Source: Angelobacter sp036557225
Lineage (GTDB): Bacteria; Acidobacteriota; Terriglobia; Terriglobales; Acidobacteriaceae
Assembly (NCBI GenBank): GCA_036557225.1
Contig: DATBHX010000126.1
Location: 1 to 64,000 of the forward strand
Length of the DNA: 64,000 nucleotides
Direction: 5' to 3'
Under the pieces are notes generated by a model. That model did no database searches. It was not told the DNA's origin and saw nothing but the letters and a program-made list of their open reading frames with translations. Positions 51,364-60,718 of this stretch are shown one piece after another. Each line of letters begins with the position of its first letter. Position 1 is the first letter of the stretch. The position numbers and the translations under genes are program-made.

Positions 51364-53142
51364 TCATTGGCTCTTGGCGCTGAGAGAATCTTTCTGGCCT
51401 GCTGTCGAAGCAGTTTTGGGCTTGGGCTTAGCAGCGGTTTTCCGTCTTTTGGGTACGCGGTCGGGCTCTCCGGGAGCCAGCGGTTTGTAGATCACCAGCA
51501 GTCGGCCGTGGCGTAAGTCGTTTCCTTTCAATCCATTCCAGCGACGCAGCTTCTCCGGAGGCACGCCAAAGTCTTCCGCCACGCTCATGACCGTATCGCC
51601 CGTGTGCGTCTTGTAATGTGAAGCGTAGCGTGAATAGACGATCTTGCCATTGATCCCTGAACCGCTGACCGGGATCACCAGTTTGGCGTTGCTTAAGAGA
51701 TCATTGCTTTCGAGATTATTGGCCTGGGAGATGGAGCGCTCGGTCACCCGATACTTGCGCGCAATGCTCGAGAGAGTGTCACCCGGCTGCACCGCGTGAT
51801 ACCGCCATACCACCCGCTTTTCCGTTGGGATGGCGGCAATCGCGCTTTCATAACGGTCCTTTGAGCCCTCCGGGATGTGGAGGTCGAATGCCTGGTCCTT
51901 GGGCGTGGTGCGCCGCAGCAGGCTGGGGTTCAAATCGATCAACACATCCACCGGCGTATCCACGCAATCCGCCACCAGCCGCAGGTCCACCGGATAGTCG
52001 ACCTTCACCACGTCATATGTCATTGGCGGGTCCGGCTGTACTGAATCCAAACCGTATTGTGCCGGATTCTTTGACATGATGGTCATGGCCAGGATGATCG
52101 GCACGTAATTCTTGGTTTCCGCCGGCAGCACATTGCGCTTGTAAAGCTCCCAGAAATCCGCATAACCGGTCCGCCGGACCGCCTGCTGCACGTTCCCTGG
52201 TCCGGAGTTATAAGCCGCCATGGCCAGATACCAGTCGCCAAACTGGTTGTAGAGATCTTTCAGGTGCCGTGCCGCTGCTCGCGTGGCTTTTTCCGGGTCC
52301 TGCCGGTCATCTACCCACCATGTGCGCCGCAAACCGTAGCCGACGCCACGGCTGGCCATAAACTGCCACATGCCTCGCGCCCGCGCCCGGGAGAGCGCTT
52401 GTGGTTTGAACCCTGACTCCGCCTGCGCCATATAGATCAGGTCCTGGGGAATGCCCTCTTCCCTGAAAACGCGCAAAATCATCTCGCGATAGCGGCCCGA
52501 GCGCACCCATGAACCCTCAAAAACGCTGCGGCCATGCGTGGAAAAATAGTTGATGTAGCCGGCCACGTAGTCGTTGATGGTCAAGGGCAGGTCAGACTGG
52601 ATGTGTTGCAGTTCGGCCTCGGCTTTGGCCTTCAATTTAGGATCGGCCGCCGGTTCTACCTGGTTGGCTTCATCAATCGGCGCCGGCACCGGTTGCTGTT
52701 CCGGCAGGCCCTCGGCTTCTTTCGGTGTATTGGCTTGAAGATTGTTGACCGCTTCGCTGATCTTGTCGAACTCGTGCTGCAGGCGCTCATCGGATTTTAT
52801 GTCCACATGGAGCTGCGTCAGGATATCCAGTGCGCGATTAAAGTCCTGCTTAGCTGCGTCAAGATTGCCGGCAGCAACGTTGTCCTGGGCCGCGGCGTAA
52901 GCTTTTTCAGCGTCGGCGATGACGGCGGGTACCGGGTCAGCCTTCTGCGGCAGCGGCGTAGGCGTCTGGAGGCTGACTGGCGTTGCCGGTACTGGCTCCG
53001 CGACGGCAACCGGGGTCGATGGTTTAACCGTGGGCGCCATGGCTTGCGCTGCCGGATGCGCCGCCTTCTTCGTGTCACTGCTATCGCATGAGACCAGCGC
53101 TGCCAGTCCCAGGACCAGAATCGATATACACAGACGCTTCAA
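51364..53142 (-). CDS. MltD-like lytic murein transglycosylase lipoprotein with LysM repeats
   Basis: The 592-residue protein has a lipoprotein signal ending ALVSC (Cys19), then a helical spacer (about 70-190). The SLT domain has catalytic Glu242 in 'MAQAESGFKPQALSRARARGMWQFM', then 'DWYLAMAAYNSGPGNVQQAVRR'. Two LysM motifs follow ('AVQPGDTLSSIARKYRVTERSISQANNL' and 'THTGDTVMSVAEDFGVPPEKLRRWNGL'), with a basic tail. It cleaves peptidoglycan glycan strands, attached to the outer or inner membrane. Confidence 0.93.
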   Translation of the reverse strand: MKRLCISILVLGLAALVSCDSSDTKKAAHPAAQAMAPTVKPSTPVAVAEPVPATPVSLQTPTPLPQKADPVPAVIADAEKAYAAAQDNVAAGNLDAAKQDFNRALDILTQLHVDIKSDERLQHEFDKISEAVNNLQANTPKEAEGLPEQQPVPAPIDEANQVEPAADPKLKAKAEAELQHIQSDLPLTINDYVAGYINYFSTHGRSVFEGSWVRSGRYREMILRVFREEGIPQDLIYMAQAESGFKPQALSRARARGMWQFMASRGVGYGLRRTWWVDDRQDPEKATRAAARHLKDLYNQFGDWYLAMAAYNSGPGNVQQAVRRTGYADFWELYKRNVLPAETKNYVPIILAMTIMSKNPAQYGLDSVQPDPPMTYDVVKVDYPVDLRLVADCVDTPVDVLIDLNPSLLRRTTPKDQAFDLHIPEGSKDRYESAIAAIPTEKRVVWRYHAVQPGDTLSSIARKYRVTERSISQANNLESNDLLSNAKLVIPVSGSGINGKIVYSRYASHYKTHTGDTVMSVAEDFGVPPEKLRRWNGLKGNDLRHGRLLVIYKPLAPGEPDRVPKRRKTAAKPKPKTASTAGQKDSLSAKSQ

Positions 53143-53348
53143 CCGAAACTCCTTGCCGAAAAACGCTCACCCGCGCAAGCGCTCATCCTGCTTAGATGGA
53201 TTGACGAGCCCACACGGCAAATGGCAGCGGGGCCCGGCTTCGCTTTGGTGAACAGCGAATCCAGGGTAAACCTGGAAAACAGTTCCCTTATTTTCACATA
53301 ACCGAAATAAAACAGGCCCCGGAAAGCACCGAGGCCGGTAGTTACTTT

Positions 53349-53382
53349 GGGGTAACGGTCAGTCGAACCGACCCGTTACCCC
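53349..53382. repeat. Hairpin and GC-rich palindromic repeat between MltD-like and receptor genes
   Basis: GGGGTAACGG (53349-53358) pairs with CCGTTACCCC (53373-53382). Just after it, 53403-53440 carries GGGGTCCCCGACGCGCCC followed by the GCGCGGTGGGGTG arm, a copy of the element at 50641-50676. The hairpin lacks a T run, so terminator function is uncertain. The 303-base spacer (53143-53445) has no gene. Confidence 0.55.
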
Positions 53383-53445
53383 GTATCAGCGTTCTGGACC
53401 GCGGGGTCCCCGACGCGCCCGTTTTTGGCGCGGTGGGGTGCAACG

Positions 53446-56400
53446 CTACCAGGTCAACCGCAACCCGAACTGGAACTGGCGTGGGTCAAACGCCGCGGTA
53501 GGCTGACCTGCTTCGGTGTAGAGCGTGTTCACGTCAGCCACGTTGAAGCGGTTGATGAAATTGAACACGTCCACGATGCCCTCCAGCTTCATGCGCTCGT
53601 TGAAGCTGATGCCCTTGGCGACGCGCATGTCGGTAAAGACCGTGTTCGGCCGTGTGCCGGCATTTCGTCCCAGATTTCCATCCAGCGAGCCCGTAAATGA
53701 TCCATCCAGAGGATTGGAGTCAATGAAGCACGGAATCTGGAAAGCCCCGGTGGGCGACGCCTTCGATGCGACCGTGGGGAAGCCGCAGGCGTTGGTTGGC
53801 GTGCTCGGCGCAACGGCGTTCGGACGGTCGGTTGAGGTGCTGAAGTTAAAGTTCTGATCGGTAGCGGTAACAATGTTGAACGGACGCCCCGAGCTGAACT
53901 CGATGATCGGCGCCAGGGTCCAGTCGCTCCAGAACTTACCCCAGAAGCCGCCACCCTGCTTGCCGCTCTGGTAGATGCCGCTGAAGACAAGGCGGTGGCG
54001 CTGGTCGAAGGTCGAGTTGGCGCGCTCTGCCGCAGGATTCAGATCGTTCTGGGGCGAGAGCAGCGTCTGCAGATCGGTGGAATCGTCAATCGCGTGCGAC
54101 CAGGTGTATGAAGCCAGGAATTCATAGTGGTTCTTCATGCGTTTGCGCAGGTTCAGCGTCATCCCGTTGTACACCGAGCTGCCGTTGGAGAAGTTGCCAA
54201 CCATATCGCTGAAGGGCACGTTTGTTCCCAGGCCCAGGCGGTATTGTCCGGCCACAAGATTGGCCAGGCCCATGCACGGTGCAAAGACCGCGGTGAGCGA
54301 CGGGTTGAACCCCGAAGGCCGGAAGAAGCTAAGCAATGCCGGCGGCACAAACGCCCCTGCCGGACCTACGTTGCAGGTGGCGATCGTCAGCGGATTGGTG
54401 AACAGCGGCTGCGCGTTGGCGACCGCCCAGGCGTTAGCGCGCTCCCAGTTCTCCACGATTGCCTTGGGATTCGCCGGGTTCACGTTGATGGGGCGGTTGA
54501 GGTGGTGTCCGCCAGTGTAATTGTAGGTTGCGCTTACGGCGAACTCATGGCCGAAGTCGTGCTCAATCGAGAGCCCGGCTTGCTCCGCATAGCCATACTG
54601 GAAGTTCTTGCCGGTGGGGAAGCCGAAGGGCTGCGAGATCAGAGGCACACCTGCCGTCAGATATTGCTGATTCACAAAGACTGAAGGCGCATTCGGCGTG
54701 GGATTGAAACGCTGTTGCGAGTCAACAAAGTTGGCCGCTGCGGCAAGTCCGGGCGGCAGGCAGTTGCCCACGCCCAGCAGTCCCTGGAATGCATTGGTGG
54801 CGTTCAAATTGAGCGCAGCTGCAGGCGAAGGCGGAGCCGCCGGATTGCAAGGCGAGCCGCCGAACAGAATGAACTGCGGCGCCTGGCTGCCGTCAGCCAC
54901 GTCAGAGTCAAAGGCCAGCGCCAGCAGCGGATGGTCGTAAAACATTCCATACGAGCTGCGGATTACCGTCTTGCCGTTGCCCTTCACATCCCAGGCCAGG
55001 CCCACGCGCGGCGCAACGTTGTTGTTGTCGCGGGGAATACCCTGGGTGATGTTGAGCGCGTCCTGCGCCGACTGCGAGAGCTGGTTCACCGCGGCAAATG
55101 TCGGCGTGAGTTCGTAGTCATAGCGCACGCCGTAATTGAGCGTCAGATTGTTGCGAATGCGCCATGAGTCCTGGGCAAAAAAGCCCAGTGAGGTCAGGCT
55201 GAACTGGTCATGCGGATTGCCGATGCCCTGAATGAACACCTGCGGCAGGCCTAATCCATAGGCCTGGACTGCTGAAAAATTTGGGAAGCTTGCGAAAGCC
55301 GGGCTCACTTGCGATCCGGTCAGCTCACCGAAGTTGTAAATACCGCCGAAGTTCACGGTGAAGTCAGCCGTAACTGGAATGCGATTCACGTCCCCACCGA
55401 ACTTGAAGCTATGGCGGCCTTTGATCACTGAGAAATTGTCACTGATCTGATGACGCTGCTCCACTCGATCTACAAAGGAGAACGGTTCACGCCCCATGAA
55501 AGCGAAGCCCGGAATGTTCACGGCCACATCGCCGCCGCCCGGGCCGCGAGAGAAGTTGTAGAGAAGGCCGCGACGCGAATATTGATAACGCGCCTCATTG
55601 ATCTTGTTGTCGCTCAGCAGCCAGGTGTCCTGCACGCCGATGCTGCCATCGTGATAATTCTGGGTCGAGGTGCGGGAAAAGGCGTTCTGGCCGAAGTCCT
55701 GGTTCTGCGCGTTTACCTGGATGCCGGTCTGGTCGCTCGGGCTCAGGCCGCCGCGGACCATGATCGAGTTATTGCTGTTGAACTTGTGGTCCAGCCGCAG
55801 CGAATATAGCTCCGTCTTCTCTGAAACAGGATAGTTCCCCACCTGGCTCAGCAGGCTGTGGAATGAAGCCGGCAGCGGAGCGCCTGTGGTGGGAAACGCT
55901 CCGAGAGGCCCGAGAGTGCCAGGAGTTCCAGCCAGGGCAACTCCTGCTCCGCCCGCCGCAAGCTGGGCATAGGCCACGGTAAAGGGGCTGATCGGCGCCG
56001 TCGCCAGGAATTGTTGCTGCGCCGGTGTCACCAGCGCTGTGAGTGGCAGACCGAAAGAGGCCGCATTCGGCAGCGGTACCAACCCGAAATTGTTTGCCCC
56101 GATGGTGGAAAAGCCTGTCTCCTGGCGCCGCGTCATCTCAAACGAGAAGTAGGCGAAGGTCTTGTCTTTCTTGAGCGCACCGCCGGCGGCCGCTCCCGCC
56201 TGCACTCGTGTATAAGCCGGGTCCGGCGTGTTGCTGAAAGGGTTCTGCGCCTGGAAATCGCGGTTCCGCAGATAGCCAAAGACGCTGCCATGAAAATCAT
56301 TGGTTCCTGATTTCGTGATGATGTTGACCACGCCGCCCGAAGCGCGGCCGTACTCAGCTTCATAGCCGTTGGTGATGATCTGGAACTCCTGCACACCTTC

Positions 56401-57042
56401 CTGCGAAAGCGTGGAGCGAATACCGTTTACGCCGTTGTCCACGGCATCCATACCGTCAACGTTCACGGCGTTGGAGCGAGCGCGCTGTCCGCCGAAATTC
56501 AGACCTGAGGTCGGCGCTGCGCCGATGCTCGGCGCCACGTCGCGCTGCACCTGCGAGTTGGTCAGCGAGAAGTTCACATAGTTGCGGCCGTTGATGGGCA
56601 GGTTTTCGATACGTTGCTGGCCGATCGTGGTGCTGGTCGATGTCTTGGCCGTCTCCACCAGCAAAGGCTCGCCGCTGACGGTGATCTCGGTCTGCGCCGT
56701 CGGCAACTGCATGGTCACCGGGTAATCCGCCACCTGGCCGACCGTCAGCGTCACGTTCTTAGCCACCAGCGTGGCAAAGCCTTTGGCCGCGACCGTAAGC
56801 TTGTAACTGCCCGGCGGGAGTGACAGCAGGGTGAAATAGCCGGTTTCATTCGATTGCGCCGACCGCTCATAGTTCCTGGCTTCGTCGCGGACCGTCACCG
56901 TAGCGCCCTGAATCACGCCTCCGCTCGGGTCCTTGATGGTGCCATGCAGGTCGGCAGTGGCAGCCGTCTGCGCCATAAGTGAAGCCGAGGCCATTAGGAA
57001 GAGCACGAACAGTGCGATTACCGGTCGCTGAATGATTTTCAT
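53446..57042 (-). CDS. Oar-type TonB-dependent outer-membrane receptor (1198 aa)
   Basis: The signal peptide is MKIIQRPVIALFVLFLMASASLMAQ. An N-terminal carboxypeptidase-regulatory-like domain follows ('ADLHGTIKDPSGGVIQGATVTVRDEARNYERSAQSNETGYFTLLSLPPGSYKLTV'), then the plug ('NLPINGRNYVNFSLTNSQV', 'NAVNVDGMDAVDNGVNGIRSTLSQEGVQEFQIITNGYEAEYGRASGGVVNIITKSGTNDFHGS'), and a long beta-barrel to the end (FQFGLRLTW, terminal Trp). No TonB box was identified. Such proteins are strongly expanded in Acidobacteria and are thought to bind polymers or peptides. The gene stands alone. Confidence 0.93.
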   Translation of the reverse strand: MKIIQRPVIALFVLFLMASASLMAQTAATADLHGTIKDPSGGVIQGATVTVRDEARNYERSAQSNETGYFTLLSLPPGSYKLTVAAKGFATLVAKNVTLTVGQVADYPVTMQLPTAQTEITVSGEPLLVETAKTSTSTTIGQQRIENLPINGRNYVNFSLTNSQVQRDVAPSIGAAPTSGLNFGGQRARSNAVNVDGMDAVDNGVNGIRSTLSQEGVQEFQIITNGYEAEYGRASGGVVNIITKSGTNDFHGSVFGYLRNRDFQAQNPFSNTPDPAYTRVQAGAAAGGALKKDKTFAYFSFEMTRRQETGFSTIGANNFGLVPLPNAASFGLPLTALVTPAQQQFLATAPISPFTVAYAQLAAGGAGVALAGTPGTLGPLGAFPTTGAPLPASFHSLLSQVGNYPVSEKTELYSLRLDHKFNSNNSIMVRGGLSPSDQTGIQVNAQNQDFGQNAFSRTSTQNYHDGSIGVQDTWLLSDNKINEARYQYSRRGLLYNFSRGPGGGDVAVNIPGFAFMGREPFSFVDRVEQRHQISDNFSVIKGRHSFKFGGDVNRIPVTADFTVNFGGIYNFGELTGSQVSPAFASFPNFSAVQAYGLGLPQVFIQGIGNPHDQFSLTSLGFFAQDSWRIRNNLTLNYGVRYDYELTPTFAAVNQLSQSAQDALNITQGIPRDNNNVAPRVGLAWDVKGNGKTVIRSSYGMFYDHPLLALAFDSDVADGSQAPQFILFGGSPCNPAAPPSPAAALNLNATNAFQGLLGVGNCLPPGLAAAANFVDSQQRFNPTPNAPSVFVNQQYLTAGVPLISQPFGFPTGKNFQYGYAEQAGLSIEHDFGHEFAVSATYNYTGGHHLNRPINVNPANPKAIVENWERANAWAVANAQPLFTNPLTIATCNVGPAGAFVPPALLSFFRPSGFNPSLTAVFAPCMGLANLVAGQYRLGLGTNVPFSDMVGNFSNGSSVYNGMTLNLRKRMKNHYEFLASYTWSHAIDDSTDLQTLLSPQNDLNPAAERANSTFDQRHRLVFSGIYQSGKQGGGFWGKFWSDWTLAPIIEFSSGRPFNIVTATDQNFNFSTSTDRPNAVAPSTPTNACGFPTVASKASPTGAFQIPCFIDSNPLDGSFTGSLDGNLGRNAGTRPNTVFTDMRVAKGISFNERMKLEGIVDVFNFINRFNVADVNTLYTEAGQPTAAFDPRQFQFGLRLTW

Positions 57043-57178
57043 TCTCTCTCACTCCTTGCCCAATTCGGCTCAAGACGACGGTTGCCGTGCAGAAGGGCAG
57101 ATGGTTCGGTTTTTTATCACCCAGGAGAGACAAACGCAAGCAGCTATTTAGCTTAAGAGATAATCGTGTCATCAACAG

Positions 57179-57334
57179 ATCGGGGTATCTGGTCATCGGA
57201 TATCCGGCTATCGGAATTCGCCTCAAATAAGCAGGTTCGAAAAAAGCCAAATACCAATTTCTGGATTCCCACCATCGCGAGGAGCCAGCTTGGGTTCCGA
57301 TCACCTGATGTCCCGATCACCCGATTTCCCGATG
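57179..57334. repeat. Octamer arrays (ATCGGATA and CCGATCAC types)
   Basis: ATCGGGGTATCTGGTCATCGG continues into ATATCCGGCTATCGG (57179-57216), and CCGATCACCTGATGTCCCGA continues into TCACCCGATTTCCCGATG (57298-57334). Both are loose 8-mer tandem arrays. They lie in the 441-base region between the receptor (minus) and phosphatase (plus) genes, which otherwise holds only the upstream part of the phosphatase frame. Confidence 0.6.
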
Positions 57335-57483
57335 AATAAAGGTGCTACCCCCGAAGTTACTTTTACAATTCAGGTACATCTTCATAAACTAGGGGCACTC
57401 TCCCCAGGAACTCCCAGAAAATCCCGGTAAACTTGACTGGTATTTTCTTCCCTGAATCCTGTTGGCAACCAGGAGAGGGCTTG

Positions 57484-59277
57484 ATGGTTACTGCTGTGGC
57501 AAAGTCAAAGACGCAGAGCAAGAACTATGTAAACGCATTCGCCAGCGCCGTGGCCGCGCTCAGCCGCGCGGGTGAGGACATTACTGCGCGCGTCCTGGAA
57601 ATGCTGGTGAGCGACTTTGACGCCGCCCGCGCCGAGCTCTGGCTCTGGGACGGATCCTCCGGCTCCTGCTACCTTACCCACGCCGAAGGCCTCAAGGCGA
57701 CGCACCGCCTCGACTATGCCGCAGCCGGCGCCGGTGCTGTGGGCAAGATCGCCCACAACAAGACCACGATTGAAAACATAGTTCTCTCAACTTTCGGCGG
57801 TGACGATCAGGAGTTTGCTCGCGCCACCGGTCTCAGCCATATCTCCGGCTATCCTCTATTGGCTGCCGGACAGCTGGCTGGCGTGCTGGCGGTTTATACC
57901 ACCGGCGAAGTCCCGGAGGATCTGTTGTTGTGGTGGCGGCTTTACTCTGAGATGAGCGCGGCCAAGCTCAACAACGTGCTGGCTACGCAGGAAAAAGACA
58001 AGCGCATTAACCAGCTTTCGCTGTTGTTCGAAGCCACGCGCCTGCTCAATTCCACGCTTGATCTGGCTGAGCTGCTGGAGTTGATCCTCAAAATTGCGCG
58101 GACCGAGGTGAAGGCCGAACGCGGCACCGTCTTCCTGGTGGATAAATACCGCGAAGAGCTGTGGTCCATTGCCGCCTCCGGGCTCGACCATCAGGAGATC
58201 CGCATTCCATTCGGCAAGGGCACCGCCGGACAGGTCGCAGTTTCCGGCGAAATGGTCAATACTGACGATGCGTATGCACTGCCCTCGTTTGATCGTACGC
58301 TTGATCAGCGCCTCAACTACCGCACCAAGTCGCTGCTGATCCTTCCGATTCGCCACCATTCCGGAGAGATCGTTGGCGTTCTGCAGCTGCTCAACGCGCA
58401 GAGCGGCAAGTTTACTGCGGAAGACATCGGCTTCCTCACCAAGCTCTCCGGACACATGGCCATGGCGCTCGAAAATGCGCAGCTCCATCGTGACACGCTG
58501 GAAAAACAGCGCATGGAGCGCGAACTATCGCTGGCGCGCAGCATCCAGCAGCGCCTGCTGCCCGATGCGCCGCCAGTGGTGCCCGGCTATGACATCGCCG
58601 TGCTGCGTGACTTTTGCTTTGACGTGGCGGCCGATTACTACGACTTCATCAACCTCGGCCCGCAGTCACTGCTGCTGGTTAGCGCCGAAGTCGAAGGCAA
58701 AGGCGTTTCGTCTGCGCTTATCATGGCCAACCTGCAGGCTACGCTGCGCGCCCTGGTGATGCACCTGCATTCGCTTGAGGTCCTGGCGTTCTCGCTCAAC
58801 GAAATGCTTTACACCTACACGCGAGCCGGCAAACATCTCAGCGTTTTCCTTGGACTGGTCGATACGCGCCGCAACATTCTGCAGTACGTGAACGCCGGCC
58901 ACGTTCCACCGATCCTGGTGAAAGGCAAGACCGGTGAAGTAAAGCTGCTCGAAGAGGGTGGCACGGTAATCGGCCTGTTTCCTCAGGCCGACTACACTCG
59001 CGGCTCCATCAAGCTGGAAAAGGACGACTTGCTGGTCTGCACTACCGACGGAATCATCCGCATCTCTGACGAGCAGAAGCACGAATACGGCGCCCGCCGC
59101 CTGACCGACTTCGTTCGCCGCAACCACGAGCGCAGCGCTCAGGGCATTGTCGATGCCGTCCTGGCCGAACTCTCCGCTTATTCCACCGCCAGCATGAACG
59201 ACGATGACAAGGTGTTGATTGCGCTGAAAGTGACGGCGGAGAAGGAAAGCTCTTCTGAAGTCCCAAATCCCGCGTAG
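57484..59277 (+). CDS. GAF-GAF-SpoIIE-type phosphatase with altered metal site (597 aa)
   Basis: The start at ATG 57484 follows AGGAGAGGG; an ATG at 57433 is possible. The product has two GAF-like domains (about 20-155 and 175-330), a coiled stretch 'MERELSLARSIQQRLLP', and a PP2C/SpoIIE-type phosphatase domain. The usual 'GGDYYD' is 'AADYYDF' and the usual 'GDVSGKG' is 'SAEVEGKG' (Asp to Glu), while 'CTTDGI' and 'MNDDDKVL' are kept. It would dephosphorylate an anti-anti-sigma-type protein if active. No partner switch genes are adjacent. Confidence 0.88.
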   Translation: MVTAVAKSKTQSKNYVNAFASAVAALSRAGEDITARVLEMLVSDFDAARAELWLWDGSSGSCYLTHAEGLKATHRLDYAAAGAGAVGKIAHNKTTIENIVLSTFGGDDQEFARATGLSHISGYPLLAAGQLAGVLAVYTTGEVPEDLLLWWRLYSEMSAAKLNNVLATQEKDKRINQLSLLFEATRLLNSTLDLAELLELILKIARTEVKAERGTVFLVDKYREELWSIAASGLDHQEIRIPFGKGTAGQVAVSGEMVNTDDAYALPSFDRTLDQRLNYRTKSLLILPIRHHSGEIVGVLQLLNAQSGKFTAEDIGFLTKLSGHMAMALENAQLHRDTLEKQRMERELSLARSIQQRLLPDAPPVVPGYDIAVLRDFCFDVAADYYDFINLGPQSLLLVSAEVEGKGVSSALIMANLQATLRALVMHLHSLEVLAFSLNEMLYTYTRAGKHLSVFLGLVDTRRNILQYVNAGHVPPILVKGKTGEVKLLEEGGTVIGLFPQADYTRGSIKLEKDDLLVCTTDGIIRISDEQKHEYGARRLTDFVRRNHERSAQGIVDAVLAELSAYSTASMNDDDKVLIALKVTAEKESSSEVPNPA

Positions 59278-59450
59278 CTTTTTCGAAGTCCCGAGCGTAG
59301 CGATGGATCCCTATCGTTTCGAAACACTCAATGGTCTGAAAGGCAAAATCGCTACTTGTAGATTCTGTAAGCGGTAATGATCCCTCATCGCTGCATTGCA
59401 TGACGAGACACCAGCTGTTCCGAGGTCGCGGATTCGGGATCTCGGAAAAA

Positions 59451-59479
59451 GGCTGAATGCTGATTGCTGACTGCTATTC
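59451..59479. repeat. Heptamer array GCTGAAT/GCTGATT/GCTGACT
   Basis: GGCTGAATGCTGATTGCTGA continues as CTGCTATTC. The minus-strand stop codon of the next gene (CTA at 59474-59476) lies inside the array. This matches the repeat-supplied stops at 44280 and 62281. Confidence 0.65.
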
Positions 59480-60598
59480 TTTCGGCACCGTCTCACTCGT
59501 CTCCTCCGACTTCCCGCTCTCATTCCCATGCAGGTCTACCGCTGAGACAGAATAGAAATACTTCATCCCGGGCTGAATTCCCGGATCGGCAAATCGCGGC
59601 GTCTTCACCAACTCGGTATTGATCTTCACCGGCTGCTCGCTCCCCGCACGCCGATACACGTTGTATCCCGCGAGGTCTGGCTCGCCATTGGGCCGCCAGG
59701 TCAGGTCAATGAATGAGCCACCCTGTACCGCCGAGTACACCGCCTGCACGCCTGAAGGAGCGGCGGGCGGGAAGATATCGTGGGCAAAGACCGCGGTCAC
59801 CGGCGAATCGTCGCTCTCCACCTCGCCTTTGCGTTCTCCCATCTGCCAGAGCGTGACCGGGACAATCCAGTATTGATAATTCTTTTCCCACTCAATCCCA
59901 TCATCGACAAAAACCACAGCCTCATTGCCGGCGCTTACCTGCTTAACCATTGCCCCATCGGCTGCGCCTTCCACTTTGCGCATGATCCTGTAAACAAACT
60001 GCAAAGTGAACGGCGATTCTTTTTTCGGGGGCCAAGCCTGGTCCCACGAGATCCTGATGCCCGTTGGCACCGGCTCAGCCTGGATCTTCTGCGGTGTAGT
60101 CAACGTTGGCACCAGCGGCACGGAAGCGCGATTCGGCAATCCGGCTGACTTGCCGCTGCGGCTCTGCGCCAGCACCGTGTAGACAGCAAATTCTGCGTTC
60201 CCGCCCGAGCTCAACACGGTTGTCAAGGAATCTTTGGCTGTAGCCTCCGCGCCGCGCTCTTCTTTCAACGTTGGTTCCAGCGTCTGTTCGCTGATGGTCT
60301 GAAAGCTCAGTTCTGCATCTTTTCCCGAACTCAGCGCGCGCTGCACCTGCATCTTGCCCGGCTTACGGATGAGCACGCCATCGCTGGTGTCCTTCGGCGT
60401 GGTCCAGGTAAGCGTAACCGTGTCACCTTTGCGTACCGCTTTGAGGTCGCCCACGAACTTGGGAATGCCCGTCGAGGGCGGCTGGGGAGCGCCGGGAACG
60501 CCGCACCCGGTGAGGAATAAGATCCCGAACCCCGCGACTACGAATCGTCGCAGCACTTGTCGACTGTAATGGAGCGGGTGAGGGAGCCCTATCGTCAT
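59474..60598 (-). CDS. Fibronectin type III-like lipoprotein
   Basis: I put the start at ATG 60598 (MTIGLPHPLHYSRQ); the following 'RRFVVAGFGILFLTGCGVPG' has an LTGC lipobox. Upstream Met codons at 60694 and 60649 are possible. The mature protein contains two or three Fn3-like domains with 'GDTVTLTWTTPKDTSDGVLI', 'PTGIRISWDQAWPP' and 'SFIDLTWRPNGEPDLAGYNVYRRAGSEQPVKIN', ending 'MKYFYSVSAVDLHGNES'. Such lipoproteins are cell-surface or periplasmic binding proteins. The ligand is unknown. Confidence 0.82.
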   Translation of the reverse strand: MTIGLPHPLHYSRQVLRRFVVAGFGILFLTGCGVPGAPQPPSTGIPKFVGDLKAVRKGDTVTLTWTTPKDTSDGVLIRKPGKMQVQRALSSGKDAELSFQTISEQTLEPTLKEERGAEATAKDSLTTVLSSGGNAEFAVYTVLAQSRSGKSAGLPNRASVPLVPTLTTPQKIQAEPVPTGIRISWDQAWPPKKESPFTLQFVYRIMRKVEGAADGAMVKQVSAGNEAVVFVDDGIEWEKNYQYWIVPVTLWQMGERKGEVESDDSPVTAVFAHDIFPPAAPSGVQAVYSAVQGGSFIDLTWRPNGEPDLAGYNVYRRAGSEQPVKINTELVKTPRFADPGIQPGMKYFYSVSAVDLHGNESGKSEETSETVPKE

Positions 60599-60718
60599 AA
60601 GAAATTTTGAAGGCGGAAGAAATCTTAGCAGAGCTGCATTTTCGAGCATAGCTTGCTCGGTCAGGTATTCTTGGCGGCCCCGGCGTTCCCTCATTTGGCT
60701 CGGGATTTCAGAAAATGC

